The notes under the pieces are model-generated. The model saw only the letters and a list, made by a program, of their open reading frames with translations. It ran no database searches and had not been told where the DNA came from. Source: Frankiales bacterium (GTDB lineage: Bacteria; Actinomycetota; Actinomycetes; Mycobacteriales; SCTD01). From it: DNA of 8,767 nucleotides. Position 1 is the first letter of the stretch. Every line of letters starts with the position of its first letter. The position numbers and the translations under genes were made by a program. Below are positions 1 through 5,867 of the stretch, piece by piece. The stretch covers positions 1 through 8,767 of the forward strand of contig JAOPVD010000084.1 of NCBI GenBank assembly GCA_025966295.1, read 5' to 3'.

Positions 1-50
1 AGGACGAGCCGCCGGCGGGCGACCAGGACGGGTGCGAGACGACCGAGCAT
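1..50 (-). CDS. N-terminal fragment of a probable membrane transporter (MMPL-like), cut by the window edge
   Basis: Reading leftward from an ATG at 50-48 gives 17 codons, MLGRLAPVLVARRRLVL, with no stop before the window edge. A GGGGG Shine-Dalgarno run lies 7 nt before the ATG, and a well-formed promoter sits upstream at 81-110, so this is very probably a genuine gene start. A short amphipathic stretch, then a cluster of arginines, then a hydrophobic run is how many actinobacterial MMPL/RND-type lipid and drug exporters begin. This is a resemblance only: 17 residues cannot fix a family. It could be any polytopic membrane protein. It is divergent from the MFS-type gene and has a candidate operator over its -10 box. 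Confidence 0.5.
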   Translation of the reverse strand, partial: MLGRLAPVLVARRRLV

Positions 51-67
51 CGAAGAACCCCCAGACA

Positions 68-98
68 AGTGAACACCGCTAAGTTATCCACGTTCACT
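68..98. promoter_or_regulatory. Candidate repressor operator: 31-bp dyad centred on the -10 box
   Basis: The arms AGTGAAC (68-74) and GTTCACT (92-98) are perfect inverted repeats of 7 bp. The central TAAGTTA (80-86) is itself a dyad about the same centre, base 83, and the pair G78/C88 also matches. In all, 11 of 15 half-site positions are symmetric. Base 83 is the middle of the -10 box of the leftward promoter. A dimeric repressor such as a TetR-family protein bound here would block RNA polymerase; that is a common arrangement for exporter genes. No regulator gene is visible in the window, so the protein is unknown. Confidence 0.45.
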
Positions 99-110
99 CA
101 AGCCCGTCAA
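81..110 (-). promoter_or_regulatory. Promoter of the leftward (MMPL-like) gene
   Basis: On the minus strand, TTGACG (complement of 105-110) is followed after 18 nt by TAACTT (complement of 81-86). The alternative -10 frames ATAACT and GATAAC give 17- and 16-nt spacers. This is close to the housekeeping sigma-70/HrdB consensus and unusually AT-rich for this window. Initiation near 74 would give a leader of about 24 nt containing the GGGGG ribosome binding site before the ATG at 50. Seen in sequence; activity is inferred. Confidence 0.6.
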
Positions 111-190
111 TGCCCTTGCGTCATCGAAAGCGTCCCCTGCACCGAGCGCCGACGTGATGACGCACGCGGGTGTGGGGGACGATGCTGTGC

Positions 191-1546
191 GTGAGCGAGG
201 AGCAGAGACCGGCTGCGGCGGCGCGGGCCGTCGGGGGCGGGGCGCTGCGGCTCGGCAAGGGCGTCGCCCGGCGCATCCACTCGGCCGCGAACGCCGACGG
301 CGCCGACCGTTCCGGCCTGGCTGCGCTCATCGGCACCCACTCGCTGCAGGCCGCCGGCGACGCGCTGGTGGCCGTCTCGCTGGCCAGCACCGCGTTCTTC
401 CAGGTCTCCGCGGAGGCCGCTCGCGGCAAGATCGCGCTGTACCTGCTGCTGACGCTGCTGCCGTTCTCGCTGCTGGTGCCGGTCGCCGCCCCGCTGCTCG
501 ACCGGTTCCCGCACGGCCGTCGCAACATCATCGCCCTCACCACCGGCGGCCGCGGCCTGGTGGCGTGGACCCTCGCCGGCTCGCTCGCCTCCCTCGCCCT
601 CTACCCGCAGGCCCTCGCGATCCTGGTGCTGCAGCGCGCGTACACCGTGGCGCGGGCCGCCGCGGTGGTCCGGGTACGGCCCCCGGCCCTCGGGCTGGTG
701 GCCTCGAACGCGCGCCTCAACATCGCCTCACTGGCCAGCTCCGGGGTGGCCGCGGCCGTCGGGGTGCTGATCGCGAAGACCCTGGGCACCGCCTGGGATC
801 TGCGGCTGGCCGCGGTGCTGTTCCTCATCGCCGCGGTCACCTCGCTGCGACTGCCGTCCCAGATCGACGATCCCCGCAGCCTCGCCGGCGGCAAGGCCGA
901 GAAGTTCTCGATGACGGCCGCGCCGGCGCAGATCCGCCGGGCGCTGCTGGCCACCGTCTCGCTCCGGGCCGTCACCGGGCTGCTGACGCTCGGGCTCGCC
1001 ATCCTGCTCAAGGCGCACAAGGCGCCGGCCCCGGTCGTCGCCCTCACCCTCGGCGCCGCGGTCGGCGGTGGCCTGCTCGGCACCGCCCTCGCCAGCCGGC
1101 TGTCCGCCGAGCGCACCGCCCGCCTCACCGCGATCGCGCTGCTCGCCCCGACCGTCGCCTGCCTGCTGGCCGCCGTCACCGGCGCCACCGCGTTCAAGGT
1201 GCTGGCGGTGGGCTCCGTCGGGCTGGGCGCCTCGCTCGGCAAGTACGCCCTCGACGCGGCCCTGCAGAGCCACGCGCTGCCGTCTCAGATCGGCAGCGCC
1301 TTCGCCCGCTCCGAGACCGCCCTGCAGCTGGGCTGGGCGCTCGGCGGCGCGCTCGGGCTGGGGCTGTCGCTGCTGGACCGCACCCGGCTCGGCGAGGGCG
1401 GCGCGACGGCCGTCCTCTACGCCTGCGCCACTGCCCTGCCGCTCACCGGGCTGTACCTCAGCAGCCGCTGGAAGCCGCGCGTCCCACCCGGCACCGCTGC
1501 CCCCGGCCCGGTCGCCGGCGACGCGCGGCCGCCCCGGCCGGCGTAG
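191..1546 (+). CDS. MFS-type membrane transporter
   Basis: Predicted 451-residue inner-membrane permease with about 12 hydrophobic segments, the usual size and topology for the major facilitator superfamily. An Arg/Lys-rich cytoplasmic N-terminus of about 45 residues precedes the first membrane segment. The loop after the second segment carries PLLDRFPHGRRN, which matches the DRxGRR-type motif A of this superfamily. The C-terminal tail is short and Pro/Arg-rich. Three in-frame starts are possible: GTG 170, ATG 182 and GTG 191. I prefer 191 because GGGGGA at 174-179 is spaced correctly only for it and the product then begins MSEEQRP, like related actinobacterial proteins. Substrate is unknown. 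It is divergent from the MMPL-like gene and ends 6 bp before the stop of the convergent mshD. Family is fairly sure; function is not. Confidence 0.82.
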   Translation: MSEEQRPAAAARAVGGGALRLGKGVARRIHSAANADGADRSGLAALIGTHSLQAAGDALVAVSLASTAFFQVSAEAARGKIALYLLLTLLPFSLLVPVAAPLLDRFPHGRRNIIALTTGGRGLVAWTLAGSLASLALYPQALAILVLQRAYTVARAAAVVRVRPPALGLVASNARLNIASLASSGVAAAVGVLIAKTLGTAWDLRLAAVLFLIAAVTSLRLPSQIDDPRSLAGGKAEKFSMTAAPAQIRRALLATVSLRAVTGLLTLGLAILLKAHKAPAPVVALTLGAAVGGGLLGTALASRLSAERTARLTAIALLAPTVACLLAAVTGATAFKVLAVGSVGLGASLGKYALDAALQSHALPSQIGSAFARSETALQLGWALGGALGLGLSLLDRTRLGEGGATAVLYACATALPLTGLYLSSRWKPRVPPGTAAPGPVAGDARPPRPA

Positions 1547-1552
1547 GCGCCG

Positions 1553-2482
1553 TCAGGGCGTGTGCGAGAAGCAGACGTCGGTGGCGTGCCGGGTGAAGCC
1601 GAGCCGCTCGTAGACCCGGATCGCCTGGGTGTTGTCCTCGTCGACGTAGAGCATCACCTCACGCAGGCCGCGGTCGCGCAGGTGCTGCAGGCCCAGCAGG
1701 GTGAGCGCCGGGCCGAGGCCGTGGCCCTGCTCCGAGGGGTCGACGCCGACGACGTACACCTCACCGAGCGGCTCGTGGTCGTGGTCGCCGTGCGCCGTGC
1801 CGCCGTGCACCTTCGTCCAGTGCGAGCCGACCAGCCGCCCGTCGCGCTCGGCGAGGAAGAACCCGGCCGGGTCGAACCAGGGCTCGGCCTCGCGGACGGT
1901 GATCTCGTCGAGCGCCCAGCCGCCCTGGTCGGGGTGGGCGGCGAAGGCCCGGTTGTTCAGCGCGGTCCAGGCCGGCTCGTCCTGGCCGACCACGAAGGTG
2001 CGCACCGTGATCCCGTCGGGCACCGCCACCGGCGGCAGCGGCGGGGCACCGGCGGCCGCCAGCGGTCGCCGCATCTGCCACAGCGACCGGGACCGCTCGA
2101 AGCCCAGCGAGGCGGCCAGCTTGGCCGCCGCCGGGTGCTCGCCGTGCGCCCACAGCCGCAGCCGGCCGTCGGGCGACTGCCGGAGCAGCTCCTGCGCCAG
2201 CGCCCGGCCGATGCCCTGACCGCGGGCCGCCGGCCGGACCGCCAGCTCGGCCGACGGGCCGGCGACCTGGTCGGTGACGTCGAGGTGGGCGTAGCCGACC
2301 AGCGCCGCGCCGGACCGCACGAGCAGGTGCCGCACGTCGGCGTCGCCACCGCGCGGCAGGTGCAGCATGACGTGGTCGGACAGCGGCGGGGTGCGGTCGG
2401 CGGCCGTCACCTCGTCGACGAGGTCCCGCACCTGCGCGACGTCCGCCGCCGACAGCCGGGTCTGGACGGTGGGTGCGCTCAC
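1553..2482 (-). CDS. mshD: Mycothiol synthase (acetyl-CoA:Cys-GlcN-Ins acetyltransferase)
   Basis: Catalyses the last step of mycothiol synthesis, acetylating the cysteine amine of Cys-GlcN-inositol in the cytosol; mycothiol is the major thiol of actinobacteria. The 309-residue product has the two tandem GNAT domains typical of MshD. The N-terminal domain has the acetyl-CoA loop RGQGIG (about residues 87-92). The C-terminal domain has GEVYVVGVDP (from about 240), QGHGLG (252-257) and the signature YVDEDNTQAIRVYERLGF. The Glu of GEVY corresponds to the proposed catalytic base of the mycobacterial enzyme (family knowledge). The GTG at 2482 gives MSAPTVQTRL and the normal family length; an ATG at 2539 would add 19 unlikely residues. 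Proximity to glnR matches Rv0818-Rv0819 of M. tuberculosis. It is convergent with the MFS gene and divergent from the P-loop gene. Confidence 0.95.
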   Translation of the reverse strand: MSAPTVQTRLSAADVAQVRDLVDEVTAADRTPPLSDHVMLHLPRGGDADVRHLLVRSGAALVGYAHLDVTDQVAGPSAELAVRPAARGQGIGRALAQELLRQSPDGRLRLWAHGEHPAAAKLAASLGFERSRSLWQMRRPLAAAGAPPLPPVAVPDGITVRTFVVGQDEPAWTALNNRAFAAHPDQGGWALDEITVREAEPWFDPAGFFLAERDGRLVGSHWTKVHGGTAHGDHDHEPLGEVYVVGVDPSEQGHGLGPALTLLGLQHLRDRGLREVMLYVDEDNTQAIRVYERLGFTRHATDVCFSHTP

Positions 2483-2555
2483 GCCCCGCACGCTACCCAG
2501 CGGCGGCCCGGCGCCGGTCTGCCACCCTCGGCCCGGCACTGCTCGGCCGCCCGAC

Positions 2556-2584
2556 TTTCAGCGACCTGACAGCAAACTGACAGC
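2556..2584. promoter_or_regulatory. Three 11-bp-spaced TNNCAGC repeats, candidate PhoP/PhoB-type binding site
   Basis: TTTCAGC (2556-2562), TGACAGC (2567-2573) and TGACAGC (2578-2584) recur at exactly 11 bp, one helical turn, with 4-bp spacers. Tandem 7-bp repeats with 4-bp spacers are how OmpR/PhoB-family response regulators bind. The motif resembles the M. tuberculosis PhoP site (TCACAGC-N4-TCACAGC), and its complement resembles the E. coli Pho box (CTGTCA repeats). The array ends 8 bp before a weak -10-like CAGACT (2593-2598) and 23 bp before the ATG at 2608, a position suitable for activating the rightward gene. Which regulator binds, if any, is not known. Confidence 0.45.
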
Positions 2585-2607
2585 CGGGGTGCCAGACTCC
2601 CATCGAC

Positions 2608-3153
2608 ATGACGTACGGGGGCGGCGGGCGACGTGTGCTCGTCACCGGGCTGCCCGGCGTGGGCAAGACCACGTTCGCCACGGCGTACGCCGCCGGGCGG
2701 GGGTTGCCCCACCTCGAGGTGGACCGGCTCTACTACGGCCCGGGCTGGTCGGTGCGCGCGTCCTTCCACGACGACCTCGAGCGGGCGCTGGCCGAAGAGT
2801 GCTGGTGCGCCGACGACGTCGGGTACGAGGCATCCCGGGATCTCACCTGGGACCGCGCGGACACCCTGGTCTGGCTGGACCTGCCGTGGTGGATCGCCGA
2901 GCAGCGGGCCGTGCGCAGGACCCTGCGTCGGTTGCGCCGCAGCGAGGTCGTCTACCCCGGCTGCAAGGAGTCCTGGCTCGGCTGGGGCCGGCCGGCGCAC
3001 CCGGTGCGGTACGCCTGGAGCCGGCACGGCGCGGTCCGCCGGCTCATGGAGCAGCGGTTGGCCGACCCGCGTTGGCAGCACCTGGACGTGGTCCGGCTCC
3101 GGACCCGCGCGGAGGTCGCCGGTTGGCTAGCGCGCCGCGTCCAGCCGAGTTGA
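2608..3153 (+). CDS. P-loop NTPase, adenylate-kinase/topology-modulation (FlaR)-like
   Basis: A 181-residue soluble protein with Walker A GLPGVGKTT at residues 14-22, directly after the first beta strand (RRVLVTG). TLVWLDLPWW near residue 90 is the second core strand with its conserved D-P; it is followed by an Arg-rich lid-like stretch (RRTLRRLRRSE) and the GCKESW motif. This layout fits small nucleotide-kinase-like ATPases often annotated as AAA family ATPase or topology modulation protein. The substrate is unknown. The ATG at 2608 lacks a clear ribosome binding site, and CAGACT at 2593-2598 could be a -10 box of a leaderless or nearly leaderless transcript. It lies between mshD and glnR, which are adjacent in M. 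tuberculosis. Its 3' end overlaps the 3' end of convergent glnR by 27 bp. Confidence 0.8.
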   Translation: MTYGGGGRRVLVTGLPGVGKTTFATAYAAGRGLPHLEVDRLYYGPGWSVRASFHDDLERALAEECWCADDVGYEASRDLTWDRADTLVWLDLPWWIAEQRAVRRTLRRLRRSEVVYPGCKESWLGWGRPAHPVRYAWSRHGAVRRLMEQRLADPRWQHLDVVRLRTRAEVAGWLARRVQPS

Positions 3154-3873
3154 CGGCAGCTCGACGGTCTCCTCGGGCAGGGCCGCGATCGGCGGCGTGA
3201 CGAACTTGTAGCCGACGTGCCGGACGGTGCCGATCAGCTGCTCGTGCTCGGCGCCCAGCTTGGCGCGCAGGCGCCGCACGTGGACGTCCACGGTGCGGGT
3301 GCCGCCGTAGTAGTCGTAGCCCCAGACCTCCTGCAGCAGCTGCGCCCGGGTGAAGACCCGGCCCGGGTGCTGCGCCAGGTACTTCAGGAGCTCGAACTCC
3401 TTGAACGTCAGGTCCAGCGCCCGGCCGCGCAGGCGGCAGGTGTAGGTGCCCTCGTCGATCGTGAGCTCACCGGCGCGGACCACGCCCGGCTCGGCGGCAG
3501 CGGACTCCGCGGTGGCGACCCGCCCGGTGGCCAGGCGCAGCCGGGCGTCGACCTCGGCCGGGCCGGCGGTGTCGAGCAGCACGTCGTCGACGCCCCACTC
3601 GGCGGTGAGCGCCACCAGGCCGCCCTCGGTGAGCACCGCGAACACGGGCGCCGAGACGCCGGTCGTCCGCAGCAGCCGGCACAGCGACCGGGCCTGGACC
3701 AGGTCGCGGCGGGCATCGACGAGGATCGCGTCGGCCGGCTGGCTGCCCGTCTCGTCGAGCAGCGCCGACACCTCGAGGGGCGCGACGCGCACGCTGTGCC
3801 CGAGCAGACCAAGGGCCGGCAGCACCTCGGACGAGGGCGTCATGGCGTTCGTGAGCAGGAGCAGTGTGGCCAT
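3127..3873 (-). CDS. glnR: GlnR, global nitrogen response regulator (orphan OmpR family)
   Basis: A 248-residue transcription factor controlling nitrogen assimilation genes such as glnA, amtB and nir/nar genes in actinomycetes. The opening residues (LLLLTNAMTPSSEVLPALGL) and the segment LLDTAGPAEVDARLRLATGR closely match Streptomyces GlnR. The C-terminal winged helix (about 140-232) contains LTFKEFELLKYLAQHPGRVF, GGTRTVDVHVRRLRAKLG and GTVRHVGYKFV. The receiver is atypical: Asp53 (AILVDARRD) matches the single conserved Asp, but the acidic pair expected near the first strand is replaced by T-N. No histidine kinase gene is nearby, as is usual for GlnR. The ATG at 3873 has a perfect GGAGGT (complement of 3881-3886) 7 nt upstream. 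A possible -10, TACCCT, lies at 3938-3943. Proximity to mshD and lmeA supports the assignment. Confidence 0.95.
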   Translation of the reverse strand: MATLLLLTNAMTPSSEVLPALGLLGHSVRVAPLEVSALLDETGSQPADAILVDARRDLVQARSLCRLLRTTGVSAPVFAVLTEGGLVALTAEWGVDDVLLDTAGPAEVDARLRLATGRVATAESAAAEPGVVRAGELTIDEGTYTCRLRGRALDLTFKEFELLKYLAQHPGRVFTRAQLLQEVWGYDYYGGTRTVDVHVRRLRAKLGAEHEQLIGTVRHVGYKFVTPPIAALPEETVELPSTRLDAAR

Positions 3874-3880
3874 GCGGGCG

Positions 3881-3886
3881 ACCTCC
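3881..3886 (-). promoter_or_regulatory. Strong Shine-Dalgarno of glnR
   Basis: GGAGGT on the minus strand (acctcc on plus), 7 nt from the ATG at 3873. It is the strongest ribosome binding site in the window and fixes the glnR start. Confidence 0.8.
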
Positions 3887-3937
3887 GAGTCGGCGGGAAA
3901 GCCGGGAGAGGCGCCGTTGCCTCACGAACGAGCCCTC

Positions 3938-3943
3938 AGGGTA
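3938..3943 (-). promoter_or_regulatory. Possible -10 box upstream of glnR
   Basis: TACCCT on the minus strand fits TANNNT and would give a leader of roughly 58 nt. No recognisable -35 hexamer lies 16-18 nt upstream, so this is a weak prediction. No convincing GlnR box was seen in the 122-bp glnR/hydrolase gap. Confidence 0.25.
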
Positions 3944-3995
3944 CCAAGCCGGACCGGCCGGGCCGGGGGAACGCGGAACCGGCACACTGGGCGGC

Positions 3996-4757
3996 GTGGA
4001 CCTCCGTACCGCCGACGGCGTCCTGCTCCACGCCGTCCACCGCCCGCACCGCGCCCTGGACGTCTGCGTGGTGCTCGCGCACGGGTTCACCAACAGCAGC
4101 GGCAAGCCGAGCGTGCGCGACATCTCCGACCGGCTGTCCGCGCACGTCGGGGTGCTCGCGTACGACGCCCGCGGGCACGGCCGCTCCGGCGGCTGGAGCA
4201 CCCTCGGTGACCTCGAGCCGCTCGACGTCGACGCGGCCGTGGCGGCCGCGCGGCGGCTCGGCTACGCCCGGGTCGTGACGATGGGCTGGTCGATGGGCGG
4301 CTCGAACGTGCTGCGGCACGCCGCCCTGCGCGGCGAGCAGGTCGGCGGTTGCACGCTGGCGCACGCGCCGGACGCCGTCGTGAGCGTCAGCGCGGTCAGC
4401 CGCTGGTACTACCGGGACACCCCGGCGATGCGCCGGCTGCACTTCGCCATCGAGCGCCGGCTCGGGCGGGTGATGACCCGCTGGGTGCGCAAGACCCGGG
4501 TCTCCCCGGCCCGGTGGGACCCGGTGCCGCTCAGCCCGCTGGAGGCGGTGCCCCTTATCGCGCCGCTGCCGCTGCTGCTGGTGCACGGCGACAGCGACCA
4601 CTACTTCCCGGTCGAGCACCCGCAGGCCCTGCTCGCGGCCTCGGCCGGGCACGCCGAGCTGTGGCTCGAGCCCGGGATGGGCCACGCCGAGGCCGCCGCC
4701 AGCCCGGAGCTGGTCGAGCGCCTCGCCGCCCACGTCCTGCTGGGTACGTCGGCGTGA
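3996..4757 (+). CDS. Alpha/beta-fold hydrolase
   Basis: A 253-residue cytoplasmic serine hydrolase. The visible catalytic set is the oxyanion motif HGF (29-31), the DARGHGRS loop (57-64), the nucleophile elbow GWSMGG with Ser99, HGDSDHYFP with Asp201 (Asp199 less likely) as the acid, and His230 in MGHAE. A short Arg-rich cap (about 136-175, RWYYRD...RRLGRVMTRWVRK) lies between strands 6 and 7. The substrate is unknown; esterase or lipase-like activity is the generic expectation. The GTG at 3996 is chosen because homology-like sequence begins there and the earlier ATG at 3864 would run into glnR. No ribosome binding site is evident; CACACT at 3983-3988 could serve as the -10 of a leaderless transcript. 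Its stop overlaps the next start by 4 bp, so the two genes are probably cotranslated. Confidence 0.85.
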   Translation: MDLRTADGVLLHAVHRPHRALDVCVVLAHGFTNSSGKPSVRDISDRLSAHVGVLAYDARGHGRSGGWSTLGDLEPLDVDAAVAAARRLGYARVVTMGWSMGGSNVLRHAALRGEQVGGCTLAHAPDAVVSVSAVSRWYYRDTPAMRRLHFAIERRLGRVMTRWVRKTRVSPARWDPVPLSPLEAVPLIAPLPLLLVHGDSDHYFPVEHPQALLAASAGHAELWLEPGMGHAEAAASPELVERLAAHVLLGTSA

Positions 4758-5002
4758 CGGTCGTCCGGTACTGGGCCGCCGTCAAGGCCGCCGCCGGCAC
4801 GGCGCAGGACGAGGTGCCCGCCGATACCCTCGCCGACGCGCTCACCATGGCCCGCGGCCGGCACGACGCCCGGTTCGCCGAGGTGCTGGCCGGGTGCAGC
4901 TTTCTCGTCGACGGCGCTCCCGTCGGCAGCCGCGACCACGCCGCCGTGCTGGTCGGTGCCGGCAGCCTCGTCGACTGCCTGCCGCCCTTCGCCGGTGGCT
5001 GA
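4754..5002 (+). CDS. MoaD/ThiS family small sulfur carrier protein
   Basis: An 82-residue protein of ubiquitin-like size that begins MTVVRYWAAVKAAAG, the usual first strand and helix of MoaD/ThiS proteins, and ends in FAGG. The C-terminal Gly-Gly is the residue pair that is adenylated and thiocarboxylated in sulfur carriers. Middle segments SFLVDGAPVGSRDHAAVLVGAGSLVDCLPP match the ubiquitin-fold beta strands. Role could be molybdopterin synthesis, thiamine synthesis or another sulfur-transfer pathway; the window contains no ThiG, MoaE or E1-like partner to decide. The GTG at 4754 overlaps the hydrolase stop (GTGA), which implies translational coupling. In M. tuberculosis, thiX, cysA2 and sseC (sulfur-transfer genes) lie next to lmeA, so a sulfur-related role here is plausible. 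Confidence 0.85.
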   Translation: MTVVRYWAAVKAAAGTAQDEVPADTLADALTMARGRHDARFAEVLAGCSFLVDGAPVGSRDHAAVLVGAGSLVDCLPPFAGG

Positions 5003-5036
5003 GCGTCCCGCCGGCCCGGATGAAAGGATCGAGGGC

Positions 5037-5867
5037 GTGACCACCCTCGAGGAGCGCCGGCCGGCGGCGCGGCGCCCCTCCCTGCTCGGGCAGGCGCTGG
5101 CTGCGGCCGTGCTGACGGGCGGCCTGCTCGGCCTGGCGGTGCTCGGGGAGTACCCGCTGCTGGGCGGCGTGGTCGCGGTGCAGCTGCTCGCGGTGCTCGG
5201 GTTCCTCGCGCTGACCGACGCGCCGGCCTCCGGCGCCATCTTCGTGCTCGGGCTGGCTGCGGCCGTCGCGGCCGACGTGGTGGTCGCGGTCGACGACGGC
5301 AACGTCGGCGGGCTGTCCGGGGTCGTGGCTCTCGGGCTGGTGGCCGCCCTGCTCCACCAGCTCAGCCGACGCGACCGCACGCGGGTCACGGAGTCGTTGG
5401 CCGACACCTTCGTGGTCGTGACGCTGGTCTGCTCGGCCGCCTGCCTGACCGCGGCGCTCATGCAGGACGGCGGGACCTGGCCGGTGCGGGCCGGTCTCGC
5501 GGCGGCCGGGGTGGCGCTGGTGGCCGGCCGGCTCGGTGACGCCGTCATCCACCGGCCGGCGCTGGCCGTCGGTGCCACCCGGGCTTGGCCCGGGCTGCTC
5601 CTCGGCCTGGGCGGTGCGGTTGCGGTGGCCGTGCTGGTGGCCGGCGGGCAGGTGTCCAGCGGCCGGGCCGCGCTCGTCGGGCTGGCGGCCGGCGCGACCG
5701 TCGCCACCGTCGACCTGGCCATCGACCTCGCGGCCGCCGAGCTCAGCCCGGCGCCGGAGGACAACCGCCGGGTCGCGGCGCTGCGGCCAGTCTCGCTGTT
5801 CCTGCCGTTCACACTGCTCGGTCCGGTCCTCCTGCTCGCCGTACGCCTCCTGCAGGACCGCGCCTGA
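5037..5867 (+). CDS. Polytopic membrane protein of unknown function
   Basis: A 276-residue integral membrane protein with eight or nine hydrophobic segments and a charged N-terminus (MTTLEERRPAARRPS). Between the fourth and fifth segments a polar stretch, HQLSRRDRTRVTESLADT (motif core at residues 111-122), is the only strongly charged internal loop and looks like the functional signature. A second polar stretch, AAAELSPAPEDNRR, precedes the last segment. I do not recognise a characterised family; similar proteins are found beside lmeA-like genes in other actinomycetes, from memory. The GTG at 5037 is chosen because AAAGGA at 5023-5028 lies 8 nt upstream. It is 34 bp after the sulfur carrier gene and shares one base (TGATG) with lmeA, so it is very probably cotranslated with lmeA and may act with it at the membrane. 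Confidence 0.8.
   Translation: MTTLEERRPAARRPSLLGQALAAAVLTGGLLGLAVLGEYPLLGGVVAVQLLAVLGFLALTDAPASGAIFVLGLAAAVAADVVVAVDDGNVGGLSGVVALGLVAALLHQLSRRDRTRVTESLADTFVVVTLVCSAACLTAALMQDGGTWPVRAGLAAAGVALVAGRLGDAVIHRPALAVGATRAWPGLLLGLGGAVAVAVLVAGGQVSSGRAALVGLAAGATVATVDLAIDLAAAELSPAPEDNRRVAALRPVSLFLPFTLLGPVLLLAVRLLQDRA

Noticed and set aside
154..1596. A 480-codon open frame on the plus strand, longer than the MFS frame it overlaps.
   Set aside because: Its product is almost entirely Arg/Ala/Pro/Gly with no membrane segments or motifs. The shifted frame at 191-1546 gives a clear 12-segment permease.
1562..2569. A 335-codon plus-strand frame opposite mshD.
   Set aside because: It is antisense to a confidently identified gene, and its product has the composition of a shadow frame with no recognisable domain.
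3938..3985. Possible GlnR box (GGTACC with GGACC, or GGAAC with GGAAC) upstream of glnR.
   Set aside because: Neither arrangement fits gTnAC-n6-GaAAC at the key positions or spacing, so autoregulation cannot be claimed.
3864..3995. Upstream ATG at 3864 as the hydrolase start.
   Set aside because: It would add 44 residues of Arg/Gly/Pro-rich sequence and overlap the glnR start; the conserved fold begins at GTG 3996.
3217..4278. A 353-codon plus-strand frame across glnR and the start of the hydrolase.
   Set aside because: It crosses the divergent glnR/hydrolase boundary and gives a low-complexity product; both real genes have strong motif support.
4601..5812. A 403-codon minus-strand frame across the hydrolase, sulfur carrier and membrane protein genes.
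   Set aside because: Its product is a Ser/Ala/Thr/Arg-rich shadow, and it opposes three plausible, tightly spaced plus-strand genes.
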